Positions 52,450 through 64,000 of a stretch of 64,000 nucleotides of DNA are shown in pieces (position 1 is the stretch's first letter; each line of letters begins with the position of its first letter). The notes beneath the pieces were generated by a model. That model did no database searches. It was not told the DNA's origin and saw only the letters and a list, made by a program, of their open reading frames with translations. This DNA comes from Odontocerum albicorne (taxonomy: Eukaryota > Arthropoda > Insecta > Trichoptera > Odontoceridae), in contig OX463865.1 in assembly GCA_949825065.1 (NCBI GenBank), positions 17,561,763 through 17,625,762 on the forward strand, read 5' to 3'. Made by a program: the position numbers and the translations under genes.

Positions 52450-52836
52450 AATGTATTGTATGATTTGTATCTATCTTTAAATAGGCTAATTACGAATTTT
52501 ATTTTATGTATTGTATAAAAAAAATCGAAAATCCAATTATCGTATACCCCATCCCTAGCCAATGCAGACTAACGTAGTGACTTTTGACGAACGTCGCCAA
52601 ACATTATTTGTTTTTAACAAACTGACATATTTTTGCTAATTTGTAACAAGATATAATTAATTTGTCATTTTTGTTAGTTTTATGAAATGTATTTACCTAA
52701 ATAACTTGCTATTTATTAGAATCGAGGCTTATATTAAAGTTGATAAAATAATTAAAATTACTGAACGTCGTTACAAGGTTGTATTGGGGCATATTGTGAA
52801 ATGTCATAGGGACCATGCTACATTTTCTTTAGAATA
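52450..52836 (+). mobile_element. MITE family M1, 5'-truncated long form
   Basis: Begins inside the family at AATGTATTGTATGATTTGTA and runs to the right end CATAGGGACCATGCTACATT TTCTTTAG. It joins a foldback fragment on its left. Confidence 0.8.
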
Positions 52837-52984
52837 ATTATTATATTTTAAAATGTGTCTTATGTGGTAAATCTCGCGAATTCGATAGATAGATCGTGAC
52901 TATTTTTTTACGTAAAAAGTTAATCGCGACAATAAACAAATTGTCCACCCCTTCTATATAGATATAGCATTTAACAAATATTTG

Positions 52985-53112
52985 TGTTATAGATAACTTT
53001 ATTCAAAAATATATATTATTGGATTTAGATAACAATAGATAACTTTATTAAAAATACATATTATTGGTTTTAGATAACAATAGATAACTTTATTAAAAAT
53101 ATATATTAGGAG
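52985..53112. repeat. about 56-bp tandem repeat, short
   Basis: Two to three units of ATAGATAACTTTATTAAAAA then TATATATTATTGGATTTAGA TAACA. Confidence 0.75.
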
Positions 53113-53188
53113 TCAAAAAATTCCTCGGGGCTTCTAACCTTGCATTATAAGACTGATCATCCTGTTTCATTAGTAGATATTTGGCGGA

Positions 53189-53643
53189 TGTCCTTGTTGG
53201 ACGTGCTGATGATTTTGATTGTTTGGTATTTAGAATAAAATACGTCGATTAGCAATGCGGAAAGTGAGAGTGAACAATCGATGAATAGTAAACAACAATG
53301 AATGGTCAAATGATTAATGATCTTTATTTATCGATAAGTAGGTATTTATACATATTCAGAACGGGGCGCGTGAGTGCTGTCGCAATATATTTTTATCTCA
53401 CTCCTGTGCGTGTAGATATGGTTGCAGACGTTGCGAATAATATTGTGGGTAGATAATTTGTTGCCCAAAACGGCGAGACAGCGCGATGCGTTCTCTTTCT
53501 ACTGTGGAATGTATCGTAAATAGTATTTGCGGGTAAACAATATAAATGTTCTGGTATGCGACCTTTGGACATATCCGAAGGTCGTTTCGTCGGTCGTTGA
53601 CCGTGCGTGTTGACAATATTCAGGGACGACCGTAGTCCCTACA
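53189..53643 (-). mobile_element. solo LTR, diverged
   Basis: Starts TGTCC and ends CCCTACA. It shares GTGCTGATGATTTTGATTG, GCGATGCGTTCTCTTTCTAC and TCGTCGGTCGTTGACCGTGC with 20005-20527 and the CCGAAGGTCGTTTCG block with 48889-49300. It links the two LTR groups as one family. No clear target duplication. Confidence 0.72.
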
Positions 53644-54211
53644 GATATAACATCATCATCTTGGTCTTTCCAAACGTCAGAGTCTAGAAGTGAAACTTCT
53701 TAGCTACTAGGAAAAGTTGATTTTATGCATTGTTTTTTTTCCATTTGTTAACGATTTTTTTTTAGGATAAGGAAATGGTTATGTGGAATTTAATTCAAGA
53801 AAATCTCTATTAATTAAATAAAAAAAAAGTTTATTTTTAATAATAGATAATAATAATTTTAATAATAAATAATAATTTTTATAATATTGTATAATACACT
53901 TATGTTAATAATATTAAATTTATATTTTTTAATATTTAATTATTTAATATTTTTATGTTATTACTAATTATTAATTATTTAATTATTAATATATTTTTTT
54001 TATTGTATTATTAATAATATTATATTATATTATTAATTAATTATATTATATCATAATTAATCATAATATTATTATATTTATATTATAATAACAAACATAT
54101 TATTATAATTATATATTAAATGTGAATTATGTATTAAATAAATATTAAAATAAATATGAAATAAAATAAAATAATTTATTACAAAATAAAATTAATAAAT
54201 TTTTAATATTA
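53644..54211. other. AT-rich low-complexity stretch
   Basis: 53810-54180 is almost only A and T (ATTATTAATAATATTATATT-type). No gene. Confidence 0.7.
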
Positions 54212-55491
54212 GGTCCTTACATATGAAATTGGCGTTTTGTTTGGGAGGAACATAAAGTTGATTTTTTTTTAATATAATATATTTATTTAATCAAAGTATG
54301 TACCATTGCTATCTATGCACTTTTGCCATCTCATAGGTAGTTCATCGATCCCTTTACTAAAAAAACCATTCGGACGGGAATCAATAAAATCTTTGAAGTC
54401 GGTTTGGACTGCCCCATCGGAGTTGAATTTTTTCCCTTGCAAGAAGTTATCCAAATTTCGAAAAAAATAGTAATCTGTTGGGGCAAGGTCCGGAGAGTAC
54501 GGTGGATGTCTTAGACATTCCAATTGAAGCTCTTCTAATTTGGTAGCCGTCTGTTGTGCAGTGTGTGGTCTAGCGTTATCATGAAGCAGCAGTGGCCTAG
54601 AGCGATTAACCAGCCTCGGTTGTTTAGCAGCTAGCTTTTCCATCATGGTTTGCAGTTGCTGACAATAGACATCTGCCGTAATCGTCTGGCCAGATTTAAG
54701 AAAGCTGTAGTGAACGACACCAGCACTAGTTCACCAAACGCTCACAAGTAACTTTTTTGGAGTCAATTTTCGCTTGGGGCATGGTTTGGCTGGTTCGGCA
54801 GGGTTCAGCCATTGCGATGAGCGCTTCCGATTATCATACAGGATCCACTTTTCATCACAGGTAATGATTCGATTCAAAATCCCTTCATTATTGTGCCGGT
54901 TGAGTAATGCAACGCAGCAGTCAACGCGCGTTTGTTGATTTGCTTCACTCAATTCGTGAGGTACCCACCTTTCAAGCTTTTTCACCTTCCCAATTTTCTT
55001 CAAGTGGATTAAAACAGTTTTATCACTAACACCGCAGCCTGCAGCTAACTCGGACGTGGTTTGCGATGGATCCGCTTCCACAATAGCCTTCAATTCTTCA
55101 TTATCAACTTTGGTCTCCGGCCGTCTACGGGGCTTGTTCTGCAGGTCGAAATTTCCAGAACGAAAACGTTGGAACCAAAAACGCACTGTGTTTTCTTTTG
55201 CGGCACCGTCGCCATACACATCATTAATCCTTCGAGCCGTTTCTGCAGCACTGGTGCCACGGTGGAACTCGTACTCGTAAATAACGCGATATTTCAAGTT
55301 TTCCATTTTGTAAACTGATTTTTTTAAACTGATTTGTAAACTGATTTGTAAACTGTTTTGTAAACTTTTCGAAACACAAATACTTGAGTTAATAGCTGTA
55401 TAAATTTGAATTTGGAATTCCTAACCAAAGAGAAGATATTTGAGATCAAAGTTGCCAGTACGGCAAAACGCCAATTTCATATGTAAGGACC
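54212..55491 (-). mobile_element. full-length mariner, 1280 bp
   Basis: Perfect inverted ends of about 28 bp (GGTCCTTACATATGAAATTG GCGTTTTG and inverse) with TA on both sides (54210-54211 and 55492-55493). Length and gene position are those of a complete mariner. Identical ends suggest recent arrival. Confidence 0.97.
54287..55306 (-). pseudogene. mariner transposase, full length with one stop
   Basis: One continuous frame of 339 codons apart from a single TGA. The N-terminus (YRVIYEYEFHRGTSAAETAR, NTVRFWFQRFRSGNFDLQNK) is the paired helix-turn-helix DNA-binding region. Next is the linker WVPHEL. The first catalytic Asp is in IITCDEKWILYDN, the second in LLHDNARPHTAQQ, and the third in YSPDLAPTDYYFF. 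The last two are 34 residues apart (D34D). The C-terminus WQKCIDSNGTYFD is intact. The TGA follows LLVSVW, where mariners have VWW, so it is a TGG to TGA change. The sequence resembles the cecropia-type mariners. All catalytic residues are kept. Confidence 0.95.
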
Positions 55492-55653
55492 TAATATAAC
55501 CGAATGTATACTTTCTGTTGAACATGATGTGAAGGTCTTTGATATAATGGACACATCCCAGTAAGGGATTTGATTACAAAGTTTGAAATCAATCCGTTGG
55601 CAACATTTGAGCTTTTTAAAAATGGAATAATTGGACAATATAGTACATATAAC

Positions 55654-56734
55654 CAGGGCTGTGGAGTCGGAAAAAAAAAACACGACTCCGACTCCAACTC
55701 CGATTCCTATATTTGCCAACAACACGACTCCGACTCCACAACTCCGACTCCACGACTCCGACTCCAAACTCCGACTCCAAACTCCGACTCCACAACTCCG
55801 ACTCAAAAAAGCTCAATTTTATCAGGTTGTTTCCTACCTTTGCATATAGCCATTTTTTCATGTTATAGGGATAAAAATAAAACAAGATCAAACTTTAATA
55901 ATTATTTATTAGAATTTAATAGAATTTATTCTTAAAAACAACATTGCTTCTATTAAATATGTATTCGTAGAGGCTCTCAAATCAGAATTGAGAATTTTAA
56001 GAGCGGAAAATAACCGCTTTACGGATACTTGGGTTGGCGGTAATGCTGTAACGATCAATGCTGAATCTTTTACGATTTCTAGATACCGCTGTATTGCCAT
56101 TTCAACATTTCACTTATAAGTTCGGGCAATTTTTTCCATTATTTTCAATGCATCATAAAATTCAATTTTAAATTTTGAAATAGAGTCTCCTTCATCTATA
56201 TTGGGACTGATTCAAACGAGGACGTTTTAGTTTATCTTGTTCATTGAGATATTTTTCAAAATCGTCTTCAGATTCAGCGGTGTCGGATGAAGATGATGAT
56301 ACTTGGTGTACGCTGCCTGCTGTCGTATCTTTTTCTAATCGAAGGCCTTTCATATGAACGGTTAATTCAAACAGAGCGTTTTTAGCTCTATTTATTTGTT
56401 CTTCCGTCAATATGGATCGAACCATGGGGTTAACATAGATCCCAGCCAACAGAACTTTCTTTCGACGTGAGAAAGAAGGAGACAAACACATTTTCGTAGA
56501 CTTTATGCATTAAATGGATCTCGGTGATTCACCATATCGGCGCGACTTGCGCCTGCAAGTTTAATATTCGTGCACAATACACATTCATTATAATAATTTA
56601 AAAAAATGTATTTTAAATTTTAACGAAAAAGTAGTCGGAGTCGCTCGTTTTTTACGACTCCTACTCCGACTCCGGCCCAAACACCGCGACTCCGCGACTC
56701 CGCGACTCCGACTCCAACTCCGACTCCACAGCCC
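55654..56734 (-). mobile_element. hAT element, internally deleted copy
   Basis: Same ends (CAGGGCTGTGGAGTC) and GACTCC-rich subterminal parts as 29087-31754, but only 1081 bp. Flanks share ATATAAC, an imperfect target duplication within the 45-bp repeat. The deletion joins the transposase C-terminal third directly to the 5' non-coding end near 56455. Confidence 0.92.
55909..56491 (-). pseudogene. hAT transposase C-terminal remnant
   Basis: Frames match the end of the 29312-31232 gene: GIYVNPMVRSILTEEQINRA, KNALFELTVHMKGLRLEKDT and PPTQVSVKRLFSALKILNSD. In the conserved VSVERLF block Glu is changed to Lys. A 3-bp-scale loss near 56210 shifts the frame. BED finger and all catalytic parts are deleted. 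Confidence 0.9.
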
Positions 56735-59159
56735 TGCGATATAACTGTGCAGACTTTTTAAAAATGGAATAATTTGACAATACATGTAACTGTGTAGACT
56801 TTTGAAAAATGGAATAATATCACAATACATATAACTGTGTAGACTTTTTAAAAATGGAATAATATCACAATACATATAACTGTGTAGACTTTTGAAAAAT
56901 GGAATAATATCACAATACATATAACTGTGTAGACTTTTTAAAAATGGAATAATATGACAATACATATAACTGTGCAGACTTTTGAAAAATGTAATAATAT
57001 CACAATACATATAACTGTGCAGACTTTTTAAAAATGGAATAATATCACAATACATATAACTGTGCAGACTTTTTAAAAATGGAATAATATCACAATACAT
57101 ATAACTGTGCAGACTTTTTAAAAATGGAATAATATCACAATACATATAACTGTGCAGACTTTTTAAAAATGGAATAATATCACAATACATATAACTGTGC
57201 AGACTTTTTAAAAATGTAATAATATCACAATACATATAACTGTGCAGACTTTTTAAAAATGGAATAATATCACAATACATATAACTGTGCAGACTTTTTA
57301 AAAATGGAATAATATCACAATACATATAACTGTGCAGACTTTTTAAAAATGGAATAATATCACAATACATATAACTGTGCAGACTTTTTAAAAATGGAAT
57401 AATATCACAATACATATAACTGTGCAGACTTTTTAAAAATGGAATAATATCACAATACATATAACTGTGCAGACTTTTTAAAAATGGAATAATATCACAA
57501 TACATATAACTGTGCAGACTTTTTAAAAATGGAATAATATCACAATACATATAACTGTGCAGACTTTTTAAAAATGGAATAATATCACAATACATATAAC
57601 TGTGCAGACTTTTTAAAAATGGAATAATATCACAATACATATAACTGTGCAGACTTTTTAAAAATGGAATAATATCACAATACATATAACTGTGCAGACT
57701 TTTTAAAAATGGAATAATATCACAATACATATAACTGTGCAGACTTTTTAAAAATGGAATAATATCACAATACATATAACTGTGCAGACTTTTTAAAAAT
57801 GGAATAATATCACAATACATATAACTGTGCAGACTTTTTAAAAATGGAATATCACAATACATATAACTGTGCAGACTTTTTAAAAATGTAATAATATCAC
57901 AATACATATAACTGTGCAGACTTTTTAAAAATGGAATAATATCACAATACATATAACTGTGCAGACTTTTTAAAAATGGAATAATATCACAATACATATA
58001 ACTGTGCAGACTTTTTAAAAATGGAATAATATCACAATACATATAACTGTGCAGACTTTTTAAAAATGGAATAATATCACAATACATATAACTGTGCAGA
58101 CTTTTTAAAAATGTAATAATATCACAATACATATAACTGTGCAGACTTTTTAAAAATGGAATAATATCACAATACATATAACTGTGCAGACTTTTTAAAA
58201 ATGGAATAATATCACAATACATATAACTGTGCAGACTTTTTAAAAATGGAATAATATCACAATACATATAACTGTGCAGACTTTTTAAAAATGGAATAAT
58301 ATCACAATACATATAACTGTGCAGACTTTTTAAAAATGGAATAATATCACAATACATATAACTGTGCAGACTTTTTAAAAATGGAATAATATCACAATAC
58401 ATATAACTGTGCAGACTTTTTAAAAATGGAATAATATCACAATACATATAACTGTGCAGACTTTTTAAAAATGGAATAATATCACAATACATATAACTGT
58501 GCAGACTTTTTAAAAATGGAATAATATCACAATACATATAACTGTGCAGACTTTTTAAAAATGGAATAATATCACAATACATATAACTGTGCAGACTTTT
58601 TAAAAATGGAATAATATCACAATACATATAACTGTGCAGACTTTTTAAAAATGGAATAATATCACAATACATATAACTGTGCAGACTTTTTAAAAATGGA
58701 ATAATATCACAATACATATAACTGTGCAGACTTTTTAAAAATGGAATAATATCACAATACATATAACTGTGCAGACTTTTTAAAAATGGAATAATATCAC
58801 AATACATATAACTGTGCAGACTTTTTAAAAATGGAATAATATCACAATACATATAACTGTGCAGACTTTTTAAAAATGGAATAATATCACAATACATATA
58901 ACTGTGCAGACTTTTTAAAAATGGAATAATATCACAATACATATAACTGTGCAGACTTTTTAAAAATGGAATAATATCACAATACATATAACTGTGCAGA
59001 CTTTTTAAAAATGGAATAATATCACAATACATATAACTGTGCAGACTTTTTAAAAATGGAATAATATCACAATACATTTAATTGTGTAGACTTTTTAAAA
59101 ATGTAATAATATGTCAATACACATAACTACTTTGGACATGTAGATAACTGCGAGTCAAC

Positions 59160-60300
59160 ATCTCAAGAGAGGCAGTGCTGACGATAATAGACCCGGACGA
59201 ACTCTTCGTGATCCGTCAATTAACTGAAAAATCAATAGAGTATAACAAAACAGCATACCTCTGCTTTGTCGACCTCACTAAGGCATTTGATAGAGTTAGA
59301 CTGGAAGATGTGATAAAGATAGTCAGTGAGAAGAATGTCCCCTCGAACTTAATAAAAATCATACAAGGATTTAATACCAGTAGCTACACCAGGATTAAAA
59401 TAGAGAATGACCTGACAAATGCCGTCCTTACTCCGATTGGAATTAGACAAGGGATAGCTTAAGCCCGTTCCTCTTCAATCTAATAATGGACAAACTAATT
59501 GAGTAAGTTGCAGACATGGACTTAGGATACAGACTGGGAAACAAAAAAGTCAGCATTGTACGCTACGCAGACGATGCAGTACTCACCGCAGGATCCGAAG
59601 ATGACCTCCTAAGGATGGTATATAGACTCCATCAAACCTCACTAAAATATAACATGTTGATATCCATGGACAAAATGAAGAGCCTCGCAATATCTAAGAC
59701 CCCGGTGAGATGCAAACTAGCAGTGAATAACAAAATAATAGAGCAAGTGATGGAGTTTAGGTATCTTGGAGTGAGCATCAGTAGCAATGGAAATCTGTAT
59801 GATGAAACCTCGAGACAGATCAATAAGGCGGCTGCAATATCGGGATGCCTAAGAACACCGGTGTGGAATAATAAACACATGAGAATAGAAAGTTAAGTCA
59901 GAATATACAAGACATGTGTGAGACCGATAGCCACCTACGGAATAGAGACCAGAGCAGACACATCTAGAAAAAAATCTCTCCTCCACACACTAAGAGATAG
60001 AATCAGAACCACACACACAGAGAACCACACACTAAGAGATAGAATCAGAAACACCGAAATAAGGAGAAAGTGTAGTACGGAAGACATCGTCAGGTGGGGA
60101 AAACAACGAAGGTGATACTGGAACGAACATGTAAACAGAATGCAAGACGACAGATTTCCACGTGTCGCCCTTCGAGGGAACCCAGCCGGAAGAAGATTAC
60201 CGGGAAGACCTTCGAAGAGATGGCGTGACAGCTGGCAATCCACGTCACAAGAAGGGGAACAAGCGGAACAAACAGATCATGATCTATACGAAGAAGAAGA
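59160..60300 (+). pseudogene. RTE-like LINE ORF2, 3' two thirds
   Basis: Reads DPDELFVIRQLTEKSIEYNK, AYLCFVDLTKAFDRVRLEDV (first catalytic Asp), RIKIENDLTNAVLTPIGIRQ, then KVSIVRYADDAVLTAGSEDD (catalytic YADD). Next come VMEFRYLGVSISSNGNLYDE, RIYKTCVRPIATYGIETRAD and finally GNPAGRRLPGRPSKRWRDSW. A one-base loss at GIRQG (59455) breaks the frame before SLSPFLFN. Further stops stand at about 59503, 59894 and 60115. The 5' end is truncated. A small duplication (CACACACTAAGAGATAGAAT, twice) is at 59983-60048. The 3' end is GAAGAAGAAGAA. Confidence 0.92.
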
Positions 60301-60407
60301 AGAATTAATAGAGAATTTCACCGATGATATTGATCTAAGACAAGGATGCCCTCTCTCATCAATGATGTTTATTGTATTCATGAATCATATCAATAGGAGG
60401 AATTAAA
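60301..60407 (+). pseudogene. short reverse-transcriptase fragment
   Basis: In frame with the preceding GAA run: FTDDIDLRQGCPLSSMMFIV FMNHINRR, the LRQGCPLSP.LF motif of another LINE. It starts immediately after the previous LINE tail. Confidence 0.65.
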
Positions 60408-60430
60408 TACCATCATCAATTAATTACTTA

Positions 60431-60645
60431 TAGTTCGGAAATTCTAGGATGAGTCCTGTGACAGCTCACAAATTTGCCCCAATACAATCTTATGTAATGT
60501 ATTTATCTAAATAACTTGCTATTTATTAGAATTGGGGTTTATATTAAAGTTGATAAAATAATTAAAATTACTGAACATCGTTACAAGGTTGTATTGGGGC
60601 AAATTTGTGAGCTGTCACAGGACTCATCCTAGAATTTCCAAACTA
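60431..60645. mobile_element. MITE family M1, short form
   Basis: TAGTTCGGAAATTCTAGGAT and its inverse CCTAGAATTTCCAAACTA, TA-flanked, about 215 bp. Near-identical to 50628-50842. Confidence 0.87.
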
Positions 60646-61790
60646 TAGTTGTGAATGAAGATTTTATAGTTTTGACATTCAGCTGTCAGTTGATGTGTCG
60701 AGGAAGTATTGTTGTATCTAATACCGCCTTCAGTTAAGGAAAATGATATATTGTATTTATACGGAGTAATTAGTAGTTAAGCCCATGAATAATGTACATA
60801 CAAGTACTATTTTATAACATAGGAGATCACGAGAAACGTTATAAAAAACTTTAAAACTTTACATAGCATGGGCTAGTCATCTAGTAAATTAATAAAAACA
60901 CTCGGTGCCGAAAAGTATATTCCTTTTACCAAAATCCTGCCACTGATGTTTCGTGGCAGAATGAGAAGTTCAATGAGGCTTCTTTCTAAATCCCTGAAAC
61001 ATTTTTAACCTGTACACCACGTTAAAAATCAAATTCCACGAATCCTGTGCGCGGCACAATTTCGGCGTTTTTTAATTTTAGAACCACTGATATTTGATTA
61101 CACCACCAAGTAAACATGACATTCAAGTAATTTTCTGATAATAAATAATAGTCATTACTCTTAAGGAGACTTATTAAATAAAGGAGATAAACTAAACATT
61201 ATGTAAAATACACAAAGGAATGCTACAGATCAGATCACAGGCGTTTGTGCTTCCCGCGAGGAACACATTAATGAGGCTCTGACTGTCGTACTTCGTTCAA
61301 ATTATTATGGATAGCAAACATGTAGCTCTTTATTGATATCTCAGTTTATGTTCTGCATCTTAAACTGCTCTCAAAAACTATGGTACCTACCTATTTCAGA
61401 TGGGTCTCGGGCAACGTTCCCCTTATTTTTCATTCTATGTGTGGCCCATCAACTTATATGTTCAAGAAAAAGAGAGGAAAGGGAACAAATATGCACTGTG
61501 TTGAAAAGTGAAGAATGTATGTATTATTACATAGACTGGATAATGTACACACACTATTAACAAATAACGGAAAAAGCTACGTAATGAATACTGTATTTTA
61601 GTTTAATATCAAGTAAGGATGTGCATTCCTTCTCCGTTACACAATAATGAAACAGTCACAGTAAAAAGAGATAGACACCTTTGTTTATACTTTTTCTATA
61701 CAAGCAAAAAATCACCAAGAAAATAACACGAAAACCTTTGAACAAGGGATAATTTATGAAGTCTTTATTCGAAATACGAGTAGGTATATG
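60646..61790. other. unassigned, about 1.1 kb
   Basis: No repeat, splice-supported exon or transposon end found. Open frames here are short and lack motifs. Confidence 0.45.
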
Positions 61791-61792
61791 GT

Positions 61793-61932
61793 GTTTCCAT
61801 GTTCCGCACACATCTCAAAGAAAGGAACCTGAGAACCCATCATAAAATATCAAATAAAATACATAATTGCGCAAAATAAAATATTGTTACAAGTTCCTTT
61901 CTTTGTGATGTGTGCGGAAGATGGAAACATGT
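61793..61932. repeat. inverted repeat, about 42-bp arms
   Basis: GTTTCCATGTTCCGCACACA and the inverse TGTGTGCGGAAGATGGAAAC, continuing through CAAAGAAAGGAACCT / AGTTCCTTTCTTTG, with an about 50-bp AT-rich loop. It may be a small foldback element. Confidence 0.8.
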
Positions 61933-62399
61933 GTGCAGACAATTATTAACAGATGTGCAGCCGCACACTGGCACACCTTACAGGGAACGTTGGTCTCGGG
62001 TGGATTTTTTCCTTAACGATAGGTCACTTGCCATCTCCTCTAAGTCTCCCTCCACTTTCAGTTTCCTAAGACCCTGCTGCACATTATCTTAAAACCTCTG
62101 TCATGGTCTACAAAGTGGCCCCTTTCCGTGTTGTTGAGCTTACACCATTATTTATTTTTTAACAGCGGCAACCTTTACAAAAATCTAATTTCTAGTGAAA
62201 AAATTGTTAAAAAAATCACTATAAAATCCAAATTAAATAGTAAAATATGTAAACAACAAACGAAAATGGACAAATTATTTTAGGAAAGTCGTCGAGAGAC
62301 CTATTTGCAACAGTTAACAAATTAAATGGCTGAGAATAATGATTTATTTTCCACATGACAAGAATATACTCATACATCATTTGTGAAAAAACAACAGGT
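61933..62399. other. unassigned
   Basis: The minus strand at 61970-62090 reads VQQGLRKLKVEGDLEEMASD then LSLRKKSTRDQRSL, which looks protein-like but matches no family I can name. Confidence 0.35.
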
Positions 62400-62830
62400 A
62401 CTTTAATTTGGACACACAATTTTAACGGATCTGGGTTTGTTGCCTTTCATTTGTCGTGTCCCCAGTAAACTAGGCTTTTGCTTGTATCTCACTGAGGACA
62501 TATAGCATGAAAAAATAAATCGATACTTCTTTCCGATTTTTTAATTATATATAAAACCCCGTTGCACATTCTTATCAACCTGACAAACAGTGACACAATT
62601 ACACATGTATATGATACATCACACAAAATCAAATTCCTCACACTTCATCACTCCAGACAGACCAAAAACATTCACCCCACAATGCACCGCACATAATCAT
62701 AAAAATATAAAACAAAAATATAAAAACAAAACAATAAAAAACAGCACACTCAAGAGCTCACACAAACCTCTTCCACAAGTCATTCCTCTTGCAAGTCCAA
62801 GTACTCAAACTCCTGTCGCAATAACAACCA
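62400..62830 (-). repeat. dispersed repeat X, inverted copy
   Basis: Reverse complement of repeat X: AACGGATCTGGGTTTGTTGC, CTCACTGAGGACATATAGCA, GAGCTCACACAAACCTCTTC and CTTGCAAGTCCAAGTACTC. This is the longest match to copy 1 at 7481-7905. Confidence 0.75.
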
Positions 62831-63115
62831 CGCTCCGATCCACTGCCTAAACTGTTTTCCTCCCTTTGCCTTCAGTGAATTCGGCACCCCATTGTATGTC
62901 ATGGGAGCTAAATAGGCATATTGCCTTTGGGCAAAAGATGTTTTAACTCTAGGGATGGTGAACATTTGATCAGTTGCCATGTGTGTCATGTGTCTCTGCT
63001 GAATCTGCATGTTCCCTTCCTCTAGCTGATAGTGCCAGAGAATGGATTTAAGATGTAAGTTTGCTATGTTCAGGACCCGATACTCCCTGAAAAGCTCCGC
63101 TGTGAGATACCGGGC
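62780..63115 (-). pseudogene. Jockey/CR1-like LINE C-terminus
   Basis: The minus strand encodes ELFREYRVLNIANLHLKSIL, then HMTHMATDQMFTIPRVKTSF and AQRQYAYLAPMTYNGVPNSL. This fits the final part of LINE polyproteins (L..LN...LY.L..L......HN.R......P...T...R....A..LWN.LP). The upstream RT is absent. Confidence 0.7.
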
Positions 63116-63358
63116 AGGATGATTTATTTATTTATTTAATAGCTGCAGCTTTTACGAGACATTAAAATTAAATTTGAACCACATAAAAAATTAAACAAAA
63201 TGCAAATGAAAACAGCAATCAAATATCATAATCCCTAAAACACATCACATAACAAAAATAAACATCAACAACGAAATTGAAAAACAATCTAAACTTGAAT
63301 ATACAATCAAAACAGAAAAACATTTATGTAAAAGACATAAAAAAATATGACTTAAGTA
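63116..63358. other. unassigned
   Basis: A-rich on this strand; no feature. Confidence 0.4.
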
Positions 63359-63412
63359 CAGTAATACGTCGCTTTACATTACCTCTATAAACAATACTGC
63401 ATAATAACTTAA
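63359..63412 (+). mobile_element. pogo/Tigger-like terminal repeat
   Basis: TA then CAGTAATACGTCGCTTTACA TTACCTCTATAAACAATACT, third copy of the end seen at 28024 and 32840. The element body is not identified. Confidence 0.5.
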
Positions 63413-63610
63413 TTGAATAAACAAAAAACACTGTTTATGGCAATGAGGAGCAAACAAGTACAGGAGGACTTTCCTCGACTTTCGTACCTAATTGATTACT
63501 GAAATGTGTACGAAAGTTGAAATGTAGTACGAAAGTAGAGCAATGTAAAAAAAAACATCAAAAAGGGTTTTTAAAATACTTATTTTTTAATGAGGTCTAT
63601 TAGCATAATA

Positions 63611-64000
63611 TTAGCCGGCTGTGACTCATTTAAGTATCTGGGCTAACTCATTCACAAAGACGGAGGGTGCGCCACTGATTTTGACCATAGAATAGGTGTG
63701 GGATGGATGAAATTCAGATCAATAACAGGAGTCTTGTGTGACCCAAAAATGCCTATAAAACTGAAAGGAAAGGTATACCAGTATGGCTCGGAATGCTGGA
63801 CTATGTACAGCTCCTACTCTAGGCAACATGAAACAGCAGAAATGCAAATGCTTAGGTGGTCAGCAGGAATATCACTGAAAGATAAAATTAAGAGCTCATC
63901 CATTCGTGGTAGCCTGGGAGTCACTGACATAAATAGTAAGTGGGAAGAGCGACAGCTGAGATGATACGGGCACATAAGACGGAGACAACCAGACCATACT
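63611..64000 (+). pseudogene. RTE-like LINE ORF2, runs off the window
   Basis: Reads CDSFKYLG, a stop, LIHKDGGCATDFDHRIGVGW, then MKFRSITGVLCDPKMPIKLK, GKVYQYGSECWTMYSSYSRQ and RWSAGISLKDKIKSSSIRGS. After QLR a TGA stands in place of Trp before YGHIRRRQPDH. Compared with 46827-47085, 24 bp (eight codons between VYQ and YGSEC) are deleted in frame. The copy continues past the window end. Confidence 0.87.

Larger units (their letters stand above)
55600..59125. repeat. 45-bp minisatellite, about 54 units, invaded by hAT
   Basis: Units of 45 bp: ACTGTGCAGACTTTTTAAAA ATGGAATAATATCACAATAC ATATA. One unit lies left of the hAT (55605-55653) and about 53 right of it (56735-59125). Units near both edges vary most (TGTGTAGACTTTTGAAAAATG); central units are nearly identical. 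One unit (57841) lacks 3 bp. A very long minus-strand frame (56588-59077) exists only because 45 is a multiple of three. Confidence 0.95.

Noticed and set aside
54210..55493. Active mariner
   Set aside because: The in-frame TGA after VSVW would end the protein before the second and third catalytic residues; readthrough cannot be assumed.
56588..59077. 829-codon open frame on the minus strand with a repeated 15-residue unit
   Set aside because: It is the translation of the 45-bp minisatellite. Unit length divisible by three keeps the frame open; variation shows no bias to silent changes and there is no start context or neighbouring gene structure.

Overview
This is AT-rich eukaryotic nuclear DNA, almost certainly from an insect. 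The evidence is the dense mix of Tc1/mariner, hAT and piggyBac-type DNA transposons, RTE-like and Jockey-like LINEs, solo LTRs with TATA boxes and AATAAA signals, tRNA-derived SINEs, a minisatellite whose unit carries the insect telomere motif TTAGG, and two small secreted Kazal-type genes with normal splice signals. I cannot name the order. No bacterial genes, rRNA genes or CRISPR arrays are visible.

The host genes are two paralogues on the minus strand. Gene 1 has exon 1 at 11693-11720 and exon 2 at 9587-9736, with a tentative exon 3 at 4707-4738. Gene 2 has exon 1 at 38220-38247, exon 2 at 35361-35519 and exon 3 at 33489-33520. Each encodes a signal peptide plus one six-cysteine Kazal domain of vasotab-like layout. 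Both genes have a 28-nt first coding exon, the same intron phases and a 32-nt last exon (tentative for gene 1). Their introns and the space between them are filled by repeats.

Layout. 0-11.7 kb: a deleted mariner, MITEs, SINEs, a 32-bp minisatellite, an LTR nested in a LINE, and gene 1. 11.7-16.3 kb: mariner and LINE debris, including an LTR inside a mariner terminal repeat. 16.7-22.6 kb: two satellites, one of 110 bp and one of about 108 bp with a 217-bp higher-order dimer, the second broken by a solo LTR. 22.6-28.6 kb: LINEs, a mariner dimer carrying about 380 bp of (TA)n, and minisatellites. 29.1-31.8 kb: an almost complete hAT element with a perfect 8-bp target duplication. 32-38.3 kb: gene 2 with SINEs, a second mariner dimer and a LINE with a 13-bp target duplication. 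38.6-47.2 kb: minisatellites, MITEs, hAT elements and hammerhead-like hairpins. 48-53.6 kb: a piggyBac-like MITE, SINEs, LTRs and one unexplained protein-like stretch. 54.2-55.5 kb: a full-length 1280-bp mariner with one premature stop. 55.6-59.1 kb: a 45-bp minisatellite invaded by a second hAT copy. 59-64 kb: LINEs and MITEs.

Much of the sequence is nested, so insertion order can be read locally. Several tandem arrays appear to have grown from pieces of mobile elements (SINE head, SINE tail, mariner interior). All calls come from reading the sequence; no database search was run.
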